Shown here: positions 14,605-18,005 of the stretch, in pieces
Layout of the letters: each line of letters opens with the position of its first letter
Numbering within the stretch: position 1 is the stretch's first letter
Assembly: GCA_026395775.1 (NCBI GenBank)
Contig: JAPLYA010000045.1
Span: 1-18,005 of the forward strand
Source of the DNA: Candidatus Pacearchaeota archaeon
GTDB lineage: Archaea; Nanobdellota; Nanobdellia; Pacearchaeales; GW2011-AR1
Reading direction: 5' to 3'
Length of the DNA: 18,005 nt
Program-made: the position numbers and the translations under genes
The notes under the pieces: generated by a model
Database searches by the model: none
What the model saw: only the letters and a program-made list of their open reading frames with translations
What the model was told of the DNA's origin: nothing

Positions 14605-14798
14605 GCAATACGTTCTAAAACTTTAATCGGAGATTTATCAATTCCTGCTAATAGGTCTCGGGTTATCCGTTCTGGTGGCAACTTCTGTGCCAAACCCCTA
14701 GTAACTAATGAGGCATATGGGCTGAGAAGTCTGTAACCGGCTTGTGCGAGAGCGCTCAATACTTGAACTTGACCATCACAACCTTCGTTAGCAGCCAT
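14601..14798 (-). CDS. Small orphan protein, 65 residues
   Basis: The product begins MAANEGCDGQVQVLSALAQA, goes on with GYRLLSPYASLVTRGLAQ and ends KLPPERITRDLLAGIDK with SPIKVLERIA. It looks soluble and mostly helical, with many Ala, Leu and Arg and one Cys. I recognise no domain. The gene is supported by the best TATA box in the window (TTTATATA, 14820-14827), centred 25.5 bases before its ATG. Its stop overlaps the polC stop region tail to tail. By my count it has about 45% G+C (89 of 198), far above its neighbours, and codons such as GCC, CGG and CGA that nearby genes use less. That could mean strong expression, selection on RNA structure, or transfer from another genome. A structured RNA gene with a chance frame is a second possibility. 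Confidence 0.62.
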   Translation of the reverse strand: MAANEGCDGQVQVLSALAQAGYRLLSPYASLVTRGLAQKLPPERITRDLLAGIDKSPIKVLERIA

Positions 14799-14819
14799 CC
14801 TCTTTTTAATAATAAGTTA

Positions 14820-14827
14820 TATATAAA
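14820..14827 (-). promoter_or_regulatory. TATA box of the 65-residue orphan
   Basis: On the - strand GCTTTATATATAAC surrounds the box TTTATATA, almost the archaeal consensus. Its centre is 25.5 bases before ATG 14798. A GAGG directly abuts the ATG and is too close to act as a ribosome site. Confidence 0.75.
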
Positions 14828-14842
14828 GCTTTTTGATGCTTG

Positions 14843-14947
14843 TTGGTAAAAATAAAACTATTTTAGTGTACTTGTTAATTGTGCGAGCGGTTGTTTAAAC
14901 CAATGAACACAATTTTCCCTGCGACTCAAGATTTTTCAATTTAACAA
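14843..14947. repeat. Dispersed intergenic repeat, copy D
   Basis: Begins TTGGTAAAAATAAAACTA, then GTGTACTTGTTAATTGTG and GTTTAAACCAATGAACACAA, matching the order of blocks in copies A, C and E. It ends TTAACAA, inverted to its start with one mismatch. More diverged than B and C. Confidence 0.45.
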
Positions 14948-14951
14948 CTAA

Positions 14952-16133
14952 TTAAATAGGGAGATAAAGCAGAATTGAAGGAAGCATTAAACTTCCCATT
15001 AGATTCGTTCTTCTAGAATTTAACAAAATTGTTAGCAAACCAGTCGCTGTTGAAATTATAAATACGAGAAAACCAAGAAAGCCCGAGAAGATTAGAACAA
15101 CCATCGATAAAAATATTAGAACCGTTAGAGAAATTTTTTGATAATTAAATTTGTTTATATTTAAGGCATAGAATCTTGAGATTCTTTTTGTTAGAAAAAA
15201 TGAAAAAATTCCCAAAATAAAAATTGTTGCTAGGATTATAATAAGCTGATTAAATGAAAATGTGTCCAGGGTTTGTTGAAGTATTGCAGAAGAACCTGTT
15301 CTCGCCTTATTTATTGAATATAGAGCTACAAAGGCCAGGCCGGAAATAGCTGTATTCAAGCTTCCAAGCAAGATTAAAAATTTTCTTCTAGATTTTTCTT
15401 CTATTATATCTGAACCTATGATTGCTGCTTGTCCTGCCCCCAAGGAGGGCAATAGGCTGCATAGGGGAGCAACTAAAAAACTAGCCAGTGAGGGCAGTAG
15501 TAATTCTTTTTTTTCTAAGCTGAACTCTAGACTTTGCTTTGGAATTTTCTGTTTTTTTATTATACTTGTGATTAAGCTTGAGGAGCCGAACAAACCAGAT
15601 AGCAAAGGCAATAAGCTTTGCTTTAAATCTAAGTTTAGACTCGCTATACCGAGAAATCCTGCCAGCAAGAAAATAAACAAGCTTAGTAGTTTATTTTTTT
15701 CTCTTAGAATCAAATAACCAGATGCAATTAACAGTACAAAGAACATAATAAATTTAAGATAATAAAAGATTGATGGCAGGATAAAAATAAACAAAGGGAT
15801 TAAAATTAAAATCACAAATAGTCCGGCCAAACAGCCAGATAATGCAAGCATAACTGCCTCATGACCTTTTCCTTTATTCAACAGTTCATGTCCTGGCAGA
15901 ATTGCTAGAGCAGTGTCTTCATCAGGACAGCCGAGGAATATGGAGGGAATAAAAGAAACAAATGTGTAGACAATTGTTAAGCTTGCCACAAATAAAATTA
16001 TTGTCAGTGAAGAAAAAGGTACTGATGCAAGAATAAGAAAAGGTAGTATTAAATTAATATGCAACCCCGGAATTAAGCCACAAACGACCCCGAGAATTAA
16101 TCCCCCCGCAATAGCAAGAATCTCAATTAACAT
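14952..16133 (-). CDS. TctA-like polytopic membrane protein (COG1784 type)
   Basis: 393-residue membrane protein with about ten hydrophobic spans. The N-terminal GGLILGVVCGLIPGLHINLILP and the following SIFLGCPDEDTALAILPGHELLNKGKGHEA are hallmarks of the archaeal TctA-like family (COG1784), remote relatives of the permease of bacterial tripartite tricarboxylate carriers. The second half repeats the pattern with LLPSLGAGQAAIIGSDIIEE (about 235-254), so the fold is probably an inverted duplication. The small TctB-like and binding TctC partners are not in the window, and a carboxylate substrate should not be assumed. Its ATG (16131-16133) overlaps the end of the upstream OB-fold gene by 11 bases, so the two are probably translated as a pair. 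Confidence 0.85.
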   Translation of the reverse strand: MLIEILAIAGGLILGVVCGLIPGLHINLILPFLILASVPFSSLTIILFVASLTIVYTFVSFIPSIFLGCPDEDTALAILPGHELLNKGKGHEAVMLALSGCLAGLFVILILIPLFIFILPSIFYYLKFIMFFVLLIASGYLILREKNKLLSLFIFLLAGFLGIASLNLDLKQSLLPLLSGLFGSSSLITSIIKKQKIPKQSLEFSLEKKELLLPSLASFLVAPLCSLLPSLGAGQAAIIGSDIIEEKSRRKFLILLGSLNTAISGLAFVALYSINKARTGSSAILQQTLDTFSFNQLIIILATIFILGIFSFFLTKRISRFYALNINKFNYQKISLTVLIFLSMVVLIFSGFLGFLVFIISTATGLLTILLNSRRTNLMGSLMLPSILLYLPI

Positions 16134-16413
16134 TTTTTATAATTTCAATTTTATTTGCTGAAATTTGAACTTGAGATTGATAGTATTCAATTTTACCTTG
16201 AACCTGAACTGTTTGATTTAGCTTGAGGTTACAAGAATCGCAGGTAACTGTTTTATTGCTGTCAAGTTTAATTATCTGGAAACCAGAGTAATCTTTTATT
16301 GAAATAATCTTTCCCTGAACTGAAAGATTATTGGCTCCAGCTAGAATTAAAAGAAAAAATATACCTAAAAATGAAATTGCTATGCAAGTTATCAGCAAAA
16401 CCTGTTTTTGCAT
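16123..16413 (-). CDS. Membrane-anchored OB-fold protein, 96 residues
   Basis: Residues 4-28 are a hydrophobic signal anchor (LLITCIAISFLGIFFLLILA) after a short QKQ start; there is no clear cleavage site or lipobox. The rest, NLSVQGKIISIKDYSGFQIIKL, then CDSCNLKLNQTVQVQGKI and QVQISANKIEII, is the repeated-strand pattern of the tRNA-anti/OB-fold family, which would face outside. CDSC could form a disulfide or bind a metal. OB-folds often bind nucleic acid, but extracytoplasmic ones also bind sugars or proteins. The gene overlaps the TctA-like gene by 11 bases, so the two products may work together. The ATG at 16413 has an AT-rich box about 25 bases upstream (16434-16444). No longer frame precedes it. 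Confidence 0.75.
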   Translation of the reverse strand: MQKQVLLITCIAISFLGIFFLLILAGANNLSVQGKIISIKDYSGFQIIKLDSNKTVTCDSCNLKLNQTVQVQGKIEYYQSQVQISANKIEIIKNVN

Positions 16414-16433
16414 ATTTAAGTTAGGAAAATTGA

Positions 16434-16444
16434 CTTAATAATTA
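16434..16444 (-). promoter_or_regulatory. TATA-like box of the OB-fold/TctA-like operon
   Basis: TAATTATTAAG on the - strand, centred about 26 bases before ATG 16413, consistent with a leaderless start. Confidence 0.4.
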
Positions 16445-16453
16445 TTTCTATTG

Positions 16454-16520
16454 GGGGTTAATAGATAACTTCGTTTTAGCATACTTGGTAATTATGTTCT
16501 TTGGCTTGGTAATTAACCCC
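16454..16520. repeat. Dispersed intergenic repeat, copy E
   Basis: Enclosed by perfect 9-bp inverted ends GGGGTTAAT and ATTAACCCC. Inside, AACTTCGTTT and ATACTTGGTAATT match the - strand of copy C. At 67 bp it is about half the length of copies A-D, as if the middle or one side were missing. Confidence 0.5.
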
Positions 16521-16561
16521 TGCTTGTTTATTCTTACAAATTAGTTTAATTATTAACACAT

Positions 16562-16740
16562 CAAAAATGCTCTTGTTCGTACGCTGCCTGTTTTAACTCG
16601 CAGAAAGAAAAGACATTTTTGGGGTGCAAGAAAATTCCTGCTGAGTTTGGAATTTTCGGCACAGAAAATCTGAGAGATTTTCTTGTGCTCAAAAACTCGA
16701 ACACGCTCGAGGTTTTAACCACAAGTTTTTGACAACAAGA
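16562..16740. ncRNA. Highly self-complementary intergenic region, candidate structured RNA
   Basis: No frame of note covers this stretch before tyrS. Perfect pairings crowd it: CAAAAATG (16562) with CATTTTTG (16614); GTGC-AA-GAAAATTCC (16624) with GGAATTTTC-G-GCAC (16649); GCACAGAAAATC (16659) with GATTTTCTTGTGC (16676) with one bulged T; TCAAAAACT (16689) with AGTTTTTGA (16724), enclosing CTCGA/TCGAG; and an outer TCTTGTT (16571) with AACAAGA (16734). The third hairpin uses the GCAC of the second, and CAAGAAAAT (16627) could pair with ATTTTCTTG (16677) instead, so alternative folds exist. It shows none of the SRP or RNase P signatures that I can recall. The tyrS TATA box lies just downstream, so it is not a tyrS leader if that promoter is used. 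Either an RNA gene of unknown strand or remains of a palindrome-rich element. Confidence 0.35.
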
Positions 16741-16748
16741 TTTATTAA
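16741..16748 (+). promoter_or_regulatory. TATA box of tyrS
   Basis: TTTATTAA, centred 25.5 bases before ATG 16770. It implies a leaderless tyrS message and separates the gene from the folded region upstream. Confidence 0.6.
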
Positions 16749-16769
16749 CTTATTTTTTCTAATTGGAAG

Positions 16770-17729
16770 ATGGACATAGAAGAAAAACTAGAGCTGATAA
16801 AGAGAAATACAGAAGAGATAATAACAGAGGAAGAGCTGAGAAAATTGCTAAAAGAAAAGAAGAAGCCCGTTGTTTACTGTGGTTATGAACCAAATGGACC
16901 CATGCATCTAGGGCATTTTGTTACAATTACTAAACTTATGGATTTTGAGAAAGCGGGTTTTAAGGTTAAAGTTCTACTTGCAGATATTCATGCTTTTCTA
17001 AATAGAAAGGGAAATGAAGCTGAGATAAAAAAAGAAGTTGAAAATTGGAAAAAGACAGTCAAAGCAATTGGAATAAATGCAGAGGTTGTTCTTGGAAGTA
17101 GTTTTCAGTTCAAACCAGAGTATCAAATGGATGTGATGAGATTGGCTCAAGCTTCTACTATTAATCGAGGTTTGAGAAGCATGCAAGAAATTGCAAGAGA
17201 TATTGAAAATGCTACGATTTCTCAGTTATTATATCCCTTAATGCAAGTTGCTGATATAAAATATCTTGGATGCGATGTTGCCCAGGGGGGTTTAGAGCAG
17301 AGAAAGGTTCATATGATTGGAAAAGATATGAAGAATACCTTGGATTATAATTTTGTTGCTGTTCATACTCCTTTAATAACGAGTTTAAAGGGGCCAGGAC
17401 AGAAGATGTCTAAGAGTGTTCCGGGCTCGGGAATTTCTGTTACAGATAGCTATGAAGAAATTAAAAAAACAATAACCAATGCTTATTGTCCCGAAAAGGA
17501 AACTAAAGATAATCCTATTTTGCAAATTACAAGATTAATAATATTCCCTAGAATTTCAGAGCTTGAGATAAAGAGAGCTGAAAAATTTGGAGGAAATTTA
17601 ACAATTAAAGATTATAGGGAACTCGAAGAAACTTATTCTTCTGGGAAGTTGCATCCTTTAGATTTGAAAAATGCAGTTATTGAAGAGCTTGAGAAAATTA
17701 TAGCTCCAATAAGAAAGAGCTGGAAATAG
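16770..17729 (+). CDS. tyrS: Tyrosyl-tRNA synthetase (archaeal type)
   Basis: Charges tRNA-Tyr with tyrosine in the cytoplasm. The 319-residue class Ic enzyme has the ATP motifs HLGH (46-49, in EPNGPMHLGHF) and KMSKS (212-216, in GPGQKMSKS). The tyrosine pocket matches the Methanocaldococcus enzyme: Y36, Y155, Q159, D162 and Q177, in VVYCGYE, LLYPLMQVADIKYLGCDV and GGLEQRKVHM. The C end EKFGGNLTIKDYRELE and LHPLDLKNAVIEELEKIIAPIRK is the compact archaeal anticodon-binding part; the extra C-terminal domain of bacterial TyrRS is absent. The ATG at 16770 agrees with the TATA box spacing, and a weak GGA precedes it. It stands alone, followed at once by an IS200/IS605-type element. Confidence 0.95.
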   Translation: MDIEEKLELIKRNTEEIITEEELRKLLKEKKKPVVYCGYEPNGPMHLGHFVTITKLMDFEKAGFKVKVLLADIHAFLNRKGNEAEIKKEVENWKKTVKAIGINAEVVLGSSFQFKPEYQMDVMRLAQASTINRGLRSMQEIARDIENATISQLLYPLMQVADIKYLGCDVAQGGLEQRKVHMIGKDMKNTLDYNFVAVHTPLITSLKGPGQKMSKSVPGSGISVTDSYEEIKKTITNAYCPEKETKDNPILQITRLIIFPRISELEIKRAEKFGGNLTIKDYRELEETYSSGKLHPLDLKNAVIEELEKIIAPIRKSWK

Positions 17730-17749
17730 GACTCTGTTGCATAAAGAAG

Positions 17750-17757
17750 TTTATTAA
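17750..17757 (+). promoter_or_regulatory. TATA-like box before the transposase gene
   Basis: TTTATTAA just after tyrS. It would start an RNA near 17780, inside the first hairpin, leaving the second hairpin in the leader of the transposase message. Confidence 0.35.
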
Positions 17758-17832
17758 TAGCTATACCCTGTGCTCTTGGCACAGGGTGAAAACCAAGAAA
17801 AACTATTAAACCAACAAATGCTTGGTTTTCTT

Positions 17833-18005
17833 ATGGAAAATGAGCTCTGTAAATCTTATCATAAAGTTTTCAGAATAAAATATCATTTTGTCTTTTGTAT
17901 TAAATATAGAAAAGATTTGTTTCTTGATGAAAAATACACTCAATTTGTAATAGAAACTTGCAAAGGTTTTGAGCAAAGATACTCAATGAAATTTGAAACA
18001 ATTGG
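17833..18005 (+). CDS. tnpA: IS200-like Y1 transposase TnpA, N-terminal part (3' end outside window)
   Basis: The frame is open to the window edge and gives 57 residues: MENELCKSYHKVFRIKYHFV, then FCIKYRKDLFLDEKYTQFV and IETCKGFEQRYSMKFETI. The pattern YHxVFRIKYHxVFxxKYRK followed by a helix and a strand is the N terminus of IS200/IS605 TnpA, a tyrosine transposase that nicks single-stranded hairpin ends. The HUH motif and catalytic tyrosine lie beyond the window, so it cannot be judged intact. ATG 17833 was preferred, though an in-frame ATG at 17818 within the loop of the second hairpin would add five residues. The 10-bp hairpin ending at 17830 could hide the start from ribosomes, a control known for IS200. 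Confidence 0.83.
   Translation, partial: MENELCKSYHKVFRIKYHFVFCIKYRKDLFLDEKYTQFVIETCKGFEQRYSMKFETI

Larger units (their letters stand above)
17745..18005 (+). mobile_element. IS200/IS605-type insertion sequence, left end (cut by window edge)
   Basis: A subterminal hairpin CCCTGTGC-TCTTG-GCACAGGG (17766-17786) is followed by a second inverted repeat GAAAACCAAG/CTTGGTTTTC (17788-17797, 17821-17830) that ends right before the transposase start, and then by a Y1-type transposase. Such elements have hairpins instead of terminal inverted repeats and move as single strands. The left boundary is a guess: it lies somewhere between the tyrS stop and the first hairpin. No right end is visible. Confidence 0.78.

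Noticed and set aside
15418..15717. 99-codon + strand frame
   Set aside because: It is the antisense of the TctA-like membrane gene, whose protein has clear family motifs.
16562..16740. SRP RNA or RNase P RNA gene
   Set aside because: I could not find the conserved signature segments of either RNA on either strand, and the region is short for them.
16562..16769. Riboswitch or T-box-like leader for tyrS
   Set aside because: The TATA box at 16741-16748 would start the tyrS RNA at its ATG, leaving the folded region outside the message; T-boxes are also not known from archaea.

Overview
This AT-rich window (mostly around one third G+C by eye) comes from an archaeon. It carries both subunits of the archaea-specific DNA polymerase D, an Orc1/Cdc6 initiator beside what looks like a replication origin, an archaeal-type tyrosyl-tRNA synthetase, an archaeal Lhr-type helicase, and archaeal TATA boxes that sit about 25-26 bases before start codons, so many messages appear leaderless. 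Compact genes, low G+C and the flavour of several proteins suggest a DPANN lineage (Woesearchaeota/Pacearchaeota-like). That placement is inference; the sequence alone proves only a PolD-bearing archaeon.

Layout. (1) 3-2705, + strand: the C-terminal part of an Lhr-family helicase cut by the window edge, a PRPP synthetase (prs) and an SbcD/Mre11-like phosphoesterase. (2) 2706-5358, mostly - strand: an M29 aminopeptidase, a 43-residue membrane protein diverging from it, tRNA-Ser(CGA), a conserved hypothetical protein and a PRC-barrel protein, separated by copies of a dispersed intergenic repeat. (3) 5359-5924: a gene-free stretch with a 28-bp AT-only tandem repeat flanked by origin-recognition-box-like sequences, the probable oriC. 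(4) 5925-14604, + strand: a closely packed replication cluster, orc1/cdc6 - PolD small subunit - NUDIX hydrolase - HD phosphohydrolase - PolD large subunit. The last gene is interrupted, next to its catalytic aspartates, by an intein with a LAGLIDADG endonuclease. (5) 14601-16413, - strand: a 65-residue orphan with a near-ideal promoter, a TctA-like (COG1784) membrane protein and a membrane-anchored OB-fold protein. (6) 16414-16769: a gene-free, strongly self-complementary stretch. (7) 16770-18005, + strand: tyrS, then the left end of an IS200/IS605-type insertion sequence whose transposase runs off the window.

How the parts fit. The origin, its initiator and both polymerase subunits are colinear, as in several euryarchaea, and the two small hydrolases between the polymerase genes may serve the nucleotide pool. 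The lhr and phosphoesterase genes belong to a DNA repair neighbourhood with prs lying between them. The most unusual observations are the C-terminal intein junction, which lacks the usual terminal Asn directly before the expected catalytic-site Cys; a family of five related intergenic elements; a tRNA promoter placed so that transcription would begin at the mature 5' end; and the folded region upstream of tyrS.
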